A stretch of 64,000 nucleotides of DNA from Cymbidium sinense (GCA_021442155.1 CM038214.1:137368040-137432039); one strand, 5' to 3'; shown: positions 1-11,489, counted from the stretch's first letter. Notes: generated from the sequence alone by a model not told the origin. Numbers and translations: made by a program.

Positions 1-1958
1 CTAAATTCAATTAAGGAAATCAAAACTCAATTCATATGTGTGAAAGGGTGTTTTGAAATTACTTAAGCTAAACCCCTTAGCTTAATTAACTATTAATTAT
101 GAGCCAAATTACATTAGGCCTTTTTCTTATTAGGTGCATTATAAATTTAAATTCCTTGTAAGTCTTTATGTCATCTCATTAGCTCATAATTATTTGGTTA
201 ATTATTCTAAGGTGATGTAGGTAAGGGTTAATTAAGTTACTTAATTCATACCTTAACCTAATTAATACATAAAAATAGATCTAATTATCCAAAAATTAAA
301 CAAAAAATATTAAACATATGTGGGAATGGGTTAGGAGCAGCAAACTCATCTCTCCTTTTCAAAATTAAATCAAACTTCAAACTAAACAAAAATCATATTG
401 AATACACTTTGATTTATTTTAAACTTTCTTATTGCATAAGAATGTCTTTAGGATTTAATTAAAGGGAATTTATTTACATGCTTTCATTGCTTTGAATCTT
501 TCCCCAACATATTAAATTTGCATGTCATGTGGTTTCATGCATTCATATTTTTCAAATTCAAGTTTAAAATTAAATTGTTTACTTTATGACAAATTTCATG
601 TGTTGGCTAGCACTACTAAATTCAAACTATTTTCAAAACATATAAATCAAATATCAAATATGAAAGTATGATACTTATATTTTAATTATGAGCTTGCATG
701 TGAAAGATTATAAATGTATGATTAGCATAGATTTCCCTTCTCTTTTAAGTTAGCATAGTTTTGAATAGGAGTTGATAAGATGTAAGGTTCATTTGAAAAT
801 AACCTAACACACCTAATTCCATATCCTATTCATCCCTATGCTATCACTAAGTTCTACTTAAGAAAAATCATGCATATTCAACTTCTAAATTTCCTTAAAT
901 GAGTTACTTAGCATGCATCATAAAGTGTGTTAAATATTCTCATTTGTATGCATAGATATGCTTAGGACTCATTCATGTGCATGTTATACATGTTGGGAAA
1001 GAAATGATGTAATGTGTGTTATGTGAATTTTGATTCATTTTATTTAATCTTAAAATGCCTTTCTTTTTGAATGGTTTTGTTTAGAGTTCATCTAAACTTA
1101 GGATTAATTAAAATATTTAATCAAAACATTCACCTAAACAAAACAAACATGTGAATCTACTTTAGAAATTACTTAGGTTAGGGAAGGAAAGAGAAGTCTC
1201 CTTCTCTTTCCTCTCTTCATAACTTAGCAATTAATTGTAGGATTCACTTGAACTAAACTAAAATATGAAATAAAATCAACCCAAAATAACTAAACAACTT
1301 AAATGAAACCCTTCTCTAAGTTGAATATGTTTTCACACTTAGAAAATTTGAACCTAAAGTCATAGCTAAGCATACCACACAAACCTTCAAAACACACACA
1401 TTAGCCTAAGTCACCACTTCTAGCTTTAGGTTAGGTCAATGCATGGTTTGATATTTTGTTTTTATTTTATGATATATGTTGTAGACTAGATGTTAGGGTG
1501 TATGCTCGTAGAATGAATGGTAGGATGCTCTTAGTCTAACTATTATTTTCTATAGGGGATTGCGCTTAAGGGGGTGCTATCATAAATAGAAATATAAATG
1601 CTTTTGCTTGCAGGTGCTTTATACCCCTAAGCATAATCCAATAGGTTGGTTAGACTTGGTCACCCATGTGTGGGGTGATAAGTCTAATATACATGCTTGG
1701 GATTTATGTGGTTTGTTTTAATTAACCTCTATTTTACAAGTGTTAATTAGATTTTCATTCTTTTCCTTTTCATGTAAATTTGTGTAATTAGGATTTTGGG
1801 ATGATTGTTATAGGGATCAAGATGAGCATTGATCATAAGATCTTATCTTATGCACTATGTGAAGCCTTGAAGCATCTACCTTCCAACCATCCAAAAGAAG
1901 GAATCAAAGAAGAAAGAAGAAAAGAAGAAGAAAGAATAAATGAAGCTTGAAGACCCCC
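1..1958 (+). mobile_element. E1 5' LTR, left fragment (middle of a giant Tat-lineage LTR)
   Basis: AT-rich DNA without a credible gene. It matches the reverse complement of ~3577-5830 closely; for example the pre-U5 tract around 1500-1900 reappears inverted at ~3700-4060. It stops exactly at the CCCCC duplication flanking S1, and the LTR resumes at 9527. This is therefore the middle of E1's 5' LTR, with the first ~3.7 kb beyond the left edge (judged by position along S1). A GA-rich microsatellite lies at ~1899-1940. Seen: the match and the clean break. Inferred: membership of the same LTR as 9527-11100. Confidence 0.85.
1954..1958. repeat. Target-site duplication, left copy (CCCCC) of S1
   Basis: CCCCC abuts the TG that opens the S1 insertion. 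The same five bases follow the CA that closes it at 9522-9526. Five bases is the usual Ty3/Gypsy duplication length. Confidence 0.9.
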
Positions 1959-1982
1959 TGTTGGTTAAATAAATCACTTATA

Positions 1983-1992
1983 GGGAGTCGCC
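1983..1992 (-). other. Primer-binding-site-like motif inside the end of U5
   Basis: The minus strand reads GGCGACTCCC 24 bases before the LTR terminus. The same core (GACTCC) recurs in the true primer-binding sites of E1 (11103) and E2 (33121). The TG/CA ends and the duplication place this copy inside the LTR, so it duplicates the PBS core and is not the PBS itself. Confidence 0.6.
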
Positions 1993-3589
1993 TTTCAAAT
2001 CTATGGAGAAAAGAAAGAAGAGACCTTATAGAAATTCATCTTAGTAAGATGCCACATAGATCCGCAGATGTACTTATTCAGGTGATCAGATACGTCATCA
2101 AGGCATAGTGTACTATCTCGAAAGATAGAAGTCACAACACTTTAATGGAACCAATCACCTCAATAAAGACTCCTAAGGACGATGGGTCTGCATATGTACC
2201 AGAGATTCTTCCTCTACTTTACATGGAAAAGTAAAGTATGATTTATTTTAAATTGGATGCATTAAGTTCCCTACAGGGGCAAGCCCCCACAGTTAATTAC
2301 ATCCTAAGGGATAGGATCCATTAGGAAAACTCTCGATTAAGGTAAATGATCGTTGTCTCTGAAGATTTCAATAGGGAAGGACTATCAATCGATTAGTTTG
2401 TATTTTGAAGATCAAATGGGATTGATCAAAAAAGAGAGTTATTATCGAAGCTAAAATGGGAATAAGTAGGAGATGCTCACGATGCTAGGAAATATAGTGA
2501 GCATCTCAAACTATCTTAAAATTGGGCTTTACATTTTAGAAATTGATTTAGTTTGTTTGAGTTGTATTTTTCATTGGAATTTTAGAACTTAAGATTCCTT
2601 AACACAAGATTAAAAAAATGCCTAAGAGGTAAGAAATTATGCTTATGGCCCATAAAGGGGAAAAGCAACCTCATAACCTAAATCTAGGGAGCTTCGGTGA
2701 GGGCCAGAAACACAACCTAAATCTAAGGAAAAATGAGTAATTGGTTTGCCCCCACAAGAGAGGACAAGCCACCCGACAACTTGGACTTATAACCATCTGG
2801 GGTGGCCACCGACTAACTCATCCTATGATTTAAAATACATGTAGGCAAGTCTTTATGCTTATGCAAGATAGCTAGGCTATTTTTATTTAGAAAGAAGCGA
2901 AGTCCTTAAACTCACTCTCTAAAGAGACTAGATCATGTAAAGGGACATGCTTCAAATGACCTAAATATAATGCAATTCAAATTTCATTTTATTTCCATTT
3001 TGGATAATTTTGACTCAGGCTAATAGGATTTTTATGACTAATGCATGAGAAATAAGATTATTGGCCAAAATTAGCGAGAAGGTAGGAGGTGAGTTTTCAC
3101 CACGACCCTCAAAGGTCAAGCTGAGTTCTCTGACAAAGGTGGAACTCCTCCAATCAAGAGTGAAATAATATGCATTTGTGCATGATATTATAAAGAAAAG
3201 CTCATCCAGCTAAGGGGTTGCTAATTCTTTTATCTTGATTTTAATCCTAAGCTTTAGGTAAAGTTATGAGTTGTTTAATTTTATTTTGAGTTATTAAGTT
3301 GGGTAAAAGATTTATTTTTTCCTAAAAGAGCCTAATCCACATCCAGGTCATACATAAAGCAAAGAAGAAACTAAGAAAAGCATGCCACTTAATGCAAAAG
3401 CTAAACAAATCATCACACAATTTATAAAGCTATTCATAAAAGAATAAATGGTCATTTGTGGTCGGCCACCACCGTACAAACCCAAAATATCAAATGTGGG
3501 TAGCCGAGCTCTACCCTTATACAATCTAGATTACAAATGAATTGAATTACAATTTAAGCAAAGGAATTCATTGTTATGGGGCTCTTCAA

Positions 3590-3650
3590 GCTTTATTCTT
3601 CTTTCTTCTTTCTTCTTTCTTCTTTTTTTCTTTTCTTTTCTTCTTTGGGT
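3590..3650. repeat. (TTCTTTC)n-type pyrimidine microsatellite in S1
   Basis: Near-pure C/T tract of CTTT and CTTCTTT units. The counterpart in E1's LTR is the GA tract at ~1899-1940, and E2's LTRs hold shorter versions near 31570 and 55640, so a purine tract here is an old property of the LTR. Confidence 0.8.
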
Positions 3651-4694
3651 CCTCCTTTGGAAGGTTGGAAGGTGGATGCTCCAAGGCTTCACATGGTGCA
3701 TAAGATGGAATCTTATGACCAATGCTCATCCTAATCCCCCATAACAAATCATTCAAAAACCCTAAATATACAAATTTTTACATGAAAAGAAAAAGAAGGA
3801 AATCTAGCTAACACCTACAAAATAAGGGTTAGTTAAATCACACCACACAAATCCCAAGCATGAATATTAGATTTATCACCCCACACATGGATGACTAAGT
3901 CCACCTAGCCTATGGATTATGCAAAAGGGTATAAGCACCTACAAGCAAGAGGCATTTATATTTTTATTTATGATAGTGCCCCTCTAGCACAATCCCTACA
4001 AAAGAATAGTTAGACTAAGCACGTCCTACCATTCATTCTACGAGCATACACCCAAACATCCAGCCTAAAATATTCATCACAAAATAAAACATAACATCAA
4101 ACCATGCACCGACCTAACCTAAAGCTAGAAGTGGTGACTTAGGCTAATGTGTGCGTTTTGAAAGCTTGTGTGGTATGCTTAGCTTAGGACATTAGGTTCA
4201 AGTTTTCTAAGTGTGAAGGACATGTTCAACTTAGAGGATGGTTTCATTTAAGTTATTTAAGTGTTTTGGGTTATTTTTATTTCATGTTTTAATTTATTTT
4301 AAGTGAAACCTACAATTAATTACTAAGTTATGAAGAGAGGGAAAGAGAAGAGAACTTCTCTTTCCTTCCCTAATCCTTAAGTAACTTCTAAGGTAAGTTC
4401 ACATTTTAATTTCATTTAGGTGAATGTTTTGGTGAAATCTTTTAATCAATCCTAAGTTTAGACAAACTCTAAACAAACCTATTCCAAAAAAGGCATTTTT
4501 AGATTAAATAAAATGAATCAAAATTCACATAACACACATTACCTCAATTCAATCCTAACATATATAATATGAGTATGGATGGACCCTAAGCATATCTATA
4601 CAGGAAAATGAGAGTAGTTAACACACTTTATGATGCATGCTAAGTAATCCATTTAAGAAAATCTAGAAGTTGAATATGCATGATTTTTCTTAAA

Positions 4695-4985
4695 TTGAAA
4701 AGGTTTTCCTTATCCAAAAGTTCACATACATGCATGAAAGTAAGAAATGCAAAAGTGAGTACAGTGTCATTGTTAACCAGAGGTGTAAGGTACGAGACCT
4801 ACTTAGGGCTACTTAAAGCCTCGCAACCTCAGGGTTGTCCAGACTAATATACCACTTTCCTTAAGTACTAACATGCATATAAAAGAAATTAAATAGAAAC
4901 ATAATATGCAAAAGTTGTTTAATAGTTTCATTTTTGTTTATGCAATTTATTCATGCAAGCATAAGCAATCCTTTTTAGATGAGAG
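4695..4985. other. ~290-bp segment present in S1 but missing from E1's LTR
   Basis: Flanks on both sides align with E1's LTR around 830-870, where the reading passes straight from the CATCCCTATGC tract to the AAGAAAAATCATGC tract. S1 carries ~290 extra bases, including a GC-richer core at ~4755-4850. I see no clear target duplication or terminal inverted repeat, so it may be a deletion in E1 or an insertion in S1. Confidence 0.55.
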
Positions 4986-6465
4986 CATAGGGATGAACAG
5001 GGTTTGGAATTAAGGAAGTGTTGGGTTCTTTTCAAATAAACCCTACATCTTACCCACCCCTATTCAAAGCTATGCTAACATAAGAAAGAAAGGAAAGGCT
5101 ACACTAAACATGACTTTATAATTCATCACATGCAAGCTAATAATTAAGATGTGAATAGAACACTTTTAGATTTTGTGTTTCATTTATAGGTTTTGAAAAT
5201 ACTTTAGATTTAGTAGTGATATTAGACACTCATATTTTACTTTAGCCAACACATGCACATTTGACATAAAGTCAATTTCATTTTAAAACTTTGAAAACAT
5301 GAAATTATGGATGCATGAATCACATGGCATACAATTTAACATGTTGGGAAAGATCTAAAGCAATGTAATCATGGAAACAAAATCACTTAAATCCTAAAGA
5401 CATTCTTAAAGGATAAGAAAATTTAGAATAAATCAAAGTGAATTTCAAAATGATTTCTATTTAGTTTAAAGTTTGATTTAATTTTGAAAAGGTGATATGA
5501 GTTTTCTATTTCTAACCCATTCCCACTTGTGTTTTATATTTTTGTTTAATTTTTAGATAATTAAATCCATTTTTAAACATTGATTAGATTAGGGTATGAA
5601 TTAAGTGGCTTAATTAACCCCTTACCTTACACCATAGAAAAATTAACTAAGTAATTATAATGAGATGACATAAAATACACAAGGTATTTAAATTTGCAAT
5701 GCACCTAGTAATGAAAGGCCTAATGCAATTTGGCTCACAATTAAAGTTAATTAAGCTAACGGTAGCTTAAGTACTTTTGAAACACCCCTTCACACTTATG
5801 AAAGGGATTTTAATTTCTTAATTAGACTTAGGCTATTAAACACATAAGCATCTACCCAAGGTAGATTAATTAAGTTTTGGAGCTTTTTAGAATTTTTGAA
5901 AATTATTTAAAGGGATAATTAATGAATTAACCCTTAATTAAGAGGGGATTAAAGAAAGAAAATGAGGTTTAGGGAATAGCTTAGGGGAAATGCCCCAAAA
6001 TTATTCCATAAAATCTCTACTCACTCGATCTAACCTTAATCAAACTCAATCATAGGGTAAATCCTATAATCACACCTTAATTACCCTTAATTATATGAAG
6101 GGGGTAATTATGGAATGAAATAGAAATTTTCCCAATGAATGCCTCAATAAATCTCAAGAAAACAAGGGGAGGCAGAGGACATCCCCTAAAATGAACCCTA
6201 GAAGTTTGAGATCAATTTATGACTTAATTAGGGAATAATTAAGTAATTAGCATTCCCAAAGTAATCCAAATTCATAGAAAAGGGGAATTTAAAAATCATT
6301 AAAAATATTTTTAAGATATTCTAGATGAAATTATCTATCCATAGCATTTTTCTTATATATTTTTTATTTTTCTTGAAGGATTTATGATTTTTTGAAGTTC
6401 TCTAAGTAATTTATGAATTAATTAAGCATTTTATTAATCCTTAATTAATCTCTGGCTCATGGTGT

Positions 6466-6511
6466 GACGCATGGCGGCATTGGTCAGCACGCTTTACATG
6501 CGTCATGGTGA
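6466..6511. other. Hairpin 1 of the S1 R/U5 cluster
   Basis: Arms TGACGCATG and CATGCGTCA are perfect complements around a ~23-base loop. The stem is GC-rich within AT-rich LTR sequence. Confidence 0.7.
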
Positions 6512-6557
6512 GCCTTTTACTTAAGCTATCAAATCAGGGGGACGATGGCCGCGCTTT

Positions 6558-6598
6558 TATCCTTAGCCATCCGATCAAAGATCGGATGGCTAAGGATA
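6558..6598. other. Perfect 19-bp hairpin with 3-base loop in S1
   Basis: The left arm 6558-6576 (TATCCTTAGCCATCCGATC) is exactly complementary to the right arm 6580-6598 across the loop AAA. A stem this long, perfect and tightly closed is improbable by chance. It lies in the part of the LTR expected to be transcribed (R/U5), so it would fold in element RNA. No flanking duplication marks it as a separate inserted element. Confidence 0.85.
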
Positions 6599-6650
6599 CA
6601 CCCATGGTTTATAAAATGGATAAAGGATTTTAAAACATGGGAATAATATC

Positions 6651-6682
6651 GGTCGTCCATCCAAAAGTGTAGATGGATGGAC
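6651..6682. other. Hairpin 3 of the S1 R/U5 cluster
   Basis: GTCCATCC and GGATGGAC pair perfectly across a ~12-base loop, directly after the 19-bp hairpin. Confidence 0.6.
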
Positions 6683-6935
6683 AGAGATTCATCCCTTCCA
6701 AGGCTTAGGAAGAATGAGATCGGTCCACCTTCTAAGCTATGATCTAAGCTTGAATGAGCTTGGATTAGGCTAAAATTTAGCCCACACCTTCATCATGCAA
6801 TTACCAACACATCCAATAGCTAAGATCCTATGATATTAAAGTTCACTTCACAAAGGACCAACACCTATGAGAATTAAGCTTGGACTATCACTAACCTCAT
6901 CGGAGGTGATCATCAGTGCTCGATTCCATTAGAGG

Positions 6936-6960
6936 AGCTTCGTCTGGTTGAGACGAAGCT
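6936..6960. other. Perfect 10-bp hairpin with 5-base loop in S1
   Basis: AGCTTCGTCT at 6936-6945 and AGACGAAGCT at 6951-6960 pair perfectly around GGTTG. This is the fourth stem within ~500 bases in the presumed R/U5 leader. Confidence 0.8.
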
Positions 6961-7379
6961 TTGCTAAAGTTTTGAGACTTAAGGTTGAGTGTAGAGTTCT
7001 ATAGACCAACTCCTCTTCACTCCCTTTGCAGCTTTGATGGAATTGAACTCCCCCTTGCCTCTAGAACTTCAGAGAAGGCTTGGGCCAATTTGACTTAGCT
7101 TCTAGATCAAGTGTGCAAGAGGAATTGGAAGGAGATTGAGTGGGGAGAAAATTCACTATTGGATCGAGCTCCCCTATTTTGCACTTTGTAAAATCAAAGA
7201 AAGTAAGATTCAAAACCTCTCTAAGGACTTTGGGAAAGCTCTGAGGTGGTTTCTAAGAGTTCCTAAGTTCCAATCGTGTATGAGTCAATTGAAATTCAGT
7301 GGATTAGGGGGAGTATATCTCCCCCTATGGAAATCGGATGGTCGATAATGAGCTTGCCATTTTGATCCAATTAACACTA

Positions 7380-8240
7380 TGGGATGGGTTGTTTGGGTTG
7401 TTTGAAGTGTGCACATGGTCGGTTTGGCTGAGTGGAATCTTGCTCCATGTGCATCCAACTGAGTTTAGGGGTGAGTTTGAAAATTGAATTTCAAGCCTAA
7501 GGGTTGGGTTTGGTCCATGGGCAAATGGGTTGACCCAAACCCAATGGGTTGGGTGCACCACTCATCACTAGGTCCCTTTGAGCTTTTAGGAGAGCCTCAA
7601 ATGATTGTGATGAGTGTATGACCAAAATACCCATGGGCTAGGCCAAAATTCGTTCTATATCCTAAGATTAAAATGGTCATTTTGCAATTTTTTCAATTTG
7701 GGTATGTTCTGTATGTTGAGAAAATAGGTTGGGCCAAGTTTCATTGGGTTTGGAATCCATTTGATAGGGTTTGCTCATGTTGACCCATTTAGGTCAAAGT
7801 GGGTCAACTTGGGTCAAGACCAATTGGTCAAATTGGGTCAAACCAAGGGTTGGGTCAAGTTCATATGACCATTTGAAATGTTTTGGCGCCTTTGGTTTGG
7901 TTCAATTTGGATTAGATTTTGTTTTAGCTCATATGACTCATTTAGGTCAAATGGGTCAAGTTGACCCATTTGACCCATTTGACCTATTCGGGTTAGGTCA
8001 AGGGTAGGTTTATGTTAGGTTGGTCATATGGAGTGGATTGGTATCTTTGTTTCCAATCAATTTGGGTTAGGTTCAATTTTGGCTCAACATGACCCCTTTA
8101 GGTCATGTTGGGTCTAATGTCAATTGGGCTAGGTTGGGTCTAGTTAGCCAATTGAGGCATTGGTCAAGTTCCAAAAGTGATTTGGAATGGACTTGACCCA
8201 TTGGTTTCACTCAATTTGGCTTAGATCAAGTTTTGACACA
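7380..8240 (-). promoter_or_regulatory. U3 segment of S1 dense in TTGACC/GGTCAA motifs
   Basis: The + strand repeats GGTCAA and AGGTCA many times, most densely at ~7780-8000, where TTGACCCATT is also tandemly repeated. On the minus (sense) strand this gives clusters of TTGACC, the core of the W-box bound by plant WRKY factors. The corresponding U3 regions of E2 (26500-27060 and 50380-50890) have the same enrichment. Regulatory use is inferred, not shown. Confidence 0.45.
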
Positions 8241-8379
8241 TTTTGGCCCTTTAGGTTTGATTTTTGATTTGGGTTTTGATTGTTTGATTGAGGATTGGAT
8301 TTATATATGAGCTCATTATTGTAGGATTCATTGAACCATGAGAGAAAAAATCAAGTTTGGCTTGATTTGAAAGTGATTT

Positions 8380-9130
8380 GGCTAAGTTCAAGATTTTTTG
8401 GCTTGAAAGGCTTAGATTTGATATTGGATGGATTTGAGTTTAATTTTGGAGTTGATTTTGATTGTTTAAATTTATATTTCATTTATATATGTGAATATTG
8501 AGAATATAAATTGATCATGAGAAAATTTCAAGAATTTGAAAGGGTTTAATCATGATTTGGGTTAAATCCATTAAAGGGAATTTAAAGGATTTAAGGGAAT
8601 TTTTAATTTTAAATTTAATTTTTGACTTGGATTTGATTAATTTATATTTATATTTCATTTATATATGGGAATATAAATGAGAATACAAATAAGTTTTGAG
8701 AAAATCCCATGAGTTTGAAAAGTTTTTATCAATGTTTAGGTTAAATCCATTAATGGGAAATTAAGGGATTTAAGGGAATTTCAAGCATTTTAAATTTGGA
8801 ATTTTTATTTTTGGGTTTGATTTGATTGAGTTATATTTATATTTCATTTATATATGAGACTATAAATGAGATATAAATAGGTTTTGAGAAAATCCCATGA
8901 ATTTGAAGAGCTTTGATTAAAGTTTGGAGTTCATTTTGGCTAAGTCCTTTAATTGAAAATTAAAGGGACTTTAGAAAATTTTCATGAATTATTTTGGAAT
9001 TTTGAATTTGATTGGATTGATTTGAATTTATATTTCTTTTATAAAAGTGAATATAAATGAGAATATAAATGGATCATGAGAAAATCTCAAAAAATTGAAG
9101 GTTTGAATCATGATTTTGGCTAAGTCCTTA
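8380..9130. repeat. ~186-bp tandem repeats in the U3 of S1 (4 degenerate copies)
   Basis: The motif ATTTATATTTCATTTATATAT followed by GAGAAAAT and a TTAAAGG-type tract recurs near 8468, 8650, 8835 and 9025. The same unit, inverted, lies in E1's 3' LTR at ~63500-64000 and more weakly in E2's U3 near 26040-26340. It is therefore an old part of the LTR. Confidence 0.75.
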
Positions 9131-9521
9131 AGAAAGGGTTAATGACTTAAGAAATTTGAACTTAGAAATTTTTGATGGATTTTGATCATGGCTTTCAATC
9201 ATGGCTTCAATCATGAATGTCAATCATGGAATTGAATCATGGAATTGATTTGAGTTTGGAGAAAACCAAATAGAATTGATTTGGAGTTTGACTTGAAAGA
9301 AGGAAAGTGAGGAATGGTTTAAGCTAAAGGATAGGAGATTTTCCTAACACTCCTAAGGCATGATCTATTTCTATGGCTAACTCTTCTAAGTCTTGTAGGG
9401 CAAGGGGAGTGTCCACCTAATCACTAGATTTGTCTTAAGACTAAGGAACTCTTAAAGTCTAAGAGAGGTCCTATGCCTAAGATGGAGGGGTTGAAAGCTC
9501 ATTCTAAAAATGAGGTCAACA

Positions 9522-9526
9522 CCCCC
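9522..9526. repeat. Target-site duplication, right copy (CCCCC) of S1
   Basis: Directly follows the CA end of S1. The E1 LTR resumes with ATAACAATGAATTCC, matching the inverted copy at ~3558-3577. Confidence 0.9.
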
Positions 9527-11100
9527 ATAACAATGAATTCCTTGCTTAATTATAATTTAATTCATTTGTAATCCTGGTTGTATAAGGGTAGAGCTCGGCT
9601 ACCCAAATTTGATATTTTTGGGTTTTGCGATGGTACTTGACCACAAAGACCTTTTATTCTTTTTGCGATTAGCTTTATAAATTGATTGATGATTTGTTTA
9701 GCTTTTGCATTAAATATCATGTTTTTCCTAGTTTCTTCCTTGCTTTATGTATGGCCTGGATGTGGATTAGGCTCTTTAGGAAAAAATAAATATTTTACTC
9801 AAATTAAAAATAAAGAACTCATAACCTCACCTAAAGCTTAAGTTTAAATCAAGATAAAAGAATTAACAACCCCTTAGCTGGATGAGCATTTCTTTTACAA
9901 TATCATGCACAATAACATCTTATTTCACTCTTAGTTGGAGGGCTTCACCTTTGCCAGAGAAACTTGGCTTGACCTTTGAGAGCCATGGTGGAAACTCACC
10001 TCCTCCCTTCTTGCTGATTTTGGCCAATAACCTTATTTCTCATGCATTAGTCATATGAATCCTATTAGCCTGAGTCAAAATAATTGTCCAAAAATAATAA
10101 TAAAATGAAATTTAAATTGTGTTAGATTTAGGTCATTTGAAGCATGCCTTTTACATGATATAGTATCTTTAGGGAGTGAGTTTAATGACTTAGTATCTTT
10201 CTAAATAAATAATAGCCTAGCTATCTTGCATAAGCATAAAGACTTGCCTACATTTCTTTAAAATCATAGGAGGAGTTAGTTGGCGACCACCCCAGTGGTT
10301 GTAAGTCCAAGGCAGTGGTTTGTCCTCTTGTGGAGGCAAACCAATTACCCATTTTCTCCTTAGATTTAGGTTGCATTCACCAAAGCTCCCTAGATTTTGA
10401 TTACGGTTGCTTCTCCCCTTTGTGGGCTATAAGCATAAATCCTCACCTCTTAGGCAATTCTCTAGTCTTGTGTAAAGAATCATAAGTCCTAAATTTCTAA
10501 TGAAAGATTCAACTTAAACAAACTAAATCAATTTCAAAAATGCAAAGCCCAACCATAAGATAGTTTGAGAAGCTCACTAGGTTTCATAGCATCGTGGGCA
10601 TCTCCTACTTATCTTCCATTTTGGCTTTGATAATAACTCTTCCCCTCTTTGATCAATCCCATTTGATCTTCAAAAATAAACTAATCGATTGATAGTCTTT
10701 TCTTATTGAAATCTTTGAAGACAACGATCATTTACCTTAATCGAGGGTTTTCCTAAGGAATCCCCATTTATTAAGATGTAATTAACTATGGGAGATTGCC
10801 CCTATAAGGAACATAACGAACCCGATTTAAAATAAACCTTGCTTTTCTTTTCCATGCAAAGTAGGAGAAGAATCTCTGGTATATATGCAGACTCATAGTC
10901 CTTAGAAGTTTTTATTGAGGTGATTAGGTCCGTTAAAGGGTAGTGACTTCTATCTCTTGAGATAGTACACTATTTCTTTGATGATGTACTCAATCACATG
11001 AATAAGTACATTTGCAGATCTGCGTCGCATCCTAAAGATGAATTTCTATATGCTTGCCTCTTTCATTTCTCCCACTAGATTTGGCTCAGTAGAAATTTTT
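9527..11100 (+). mobile_element. E1 5' LTR, right fragment (terminal LTR module)
   Basis: This continues the LTR broken at 1958. Its sequence matches, in order, the minus-strand S1 segment 3577-1959, the E2 5' LTR at ~31620-33107 and the E2 3' LTR at ~55680-57146. Shared landmarks include the stretch on the cytosolic AGGCTCTTTAGG tract, the CTTAGCTGGATGA tract, and the tract ending GATGAATTTCTATA. The exact end is blurred: bases ~11068-11100 have diverged from the S1 terminus. No gene is present. Confidence 0.85.
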
Positions 11101-11102
11101 TT

Positions 11103-11114
11103 GACTCCAGGGAT
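11103..11114 (+). other. Decayed primer-binding site of E1
   Basis: GACTCCAGGGAT follows the LTR end and corresponds to GACTCCGCTGGGGA in E2, with small losses. This PBS type, usually assigned to tRNA-Arg, is typical of Tat/Ogre elements as I recall it. It marks the start of E1's internal region. Confidence 0.6.
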
Positions 11115-11489
11115 GGTTCTCTCTCCATCTTTGGTAAATGATCATTGTCTTTGAGTATCGATAGTGGGTTTGTACTTTGGTATGAATCTGAGACTATCCT
11201 TCTTTCCATTAGCACTTAGCTTATTTCATTCTTAAGTTGAGTTAGCCAACATCTTTAGGTTTTAGGACCACATTCCTTGTTGGTTTTAAAACCTCCGTTG
11301 GGTTCTCCAATGGGTGAAATGAAAAGATCTAAATAAAAAGAAAACATTTTAAAGACTTCCTCCTGATCATTTTTATGATAAGGAAATGTTCATTGTAAAA
11401 TAACAAAGATAAAAATAAATCTTCCATAAGAACTTTCCTTTTCAAAGCACCTTTTCAGAAATACACTTAACAAAATATTTTTCACAAAA

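Larger units (their letters stand above)
1959..9521 (-). mobile_element. S1: complete 7563-bp solo LTR of the E1 family
   Basis: On the minus strand it begins TGTTGACCTCA (right edge, 9521) and ends AACCAACA (left edge, 1959), with 5-bp CCCCC duplications on both sides. It has no gag or pol. Its first ~200 bases match E1's 3' LTR start at 63097, and the part at 3577-5830 matches E1's 5' LTR fragment, so it belongs to E1's family. A solo LTR forms by recombination between the two LTRs of one element. At over 7.5 kb it is very long for an LTR. The ORFs inside, including the Lys/Arg/Glu-rich one at 3531-3722, are low-complexity reading through microsatellite or GC-richer LTR sequence and are not genes. 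Order on the minus strand: U3 (9521 to ~7300), R/U5 with hairpins (~7300-6460), AT-rich leader (~6450-4140), then the terminal module shared with all LTRs here (~4140-1959). Confidence 0.92.

Noticed and set aside
3531..3722. Lys/Arg/Glu-rich 63-residue ORF on the minus strand
   Set aside because: It translates a pyrimidine microsatellite inside an LTR, and the frame is not conserved in the other LTR copies.
7136..8007. ORFs of 70-78 residues in S1
   Set aside because: They run through GGTCAA repeats and the R region of an LTR in both strands. There are no domains and no counterparts in E1 or E2.
1959..9521. 5' LTR of a minus-strand element whose body was lost to the left
   Set aside because: The PBS-like motif suggested this, but TG/CA ends with CCCCC on both sides show a complete solo LTR.
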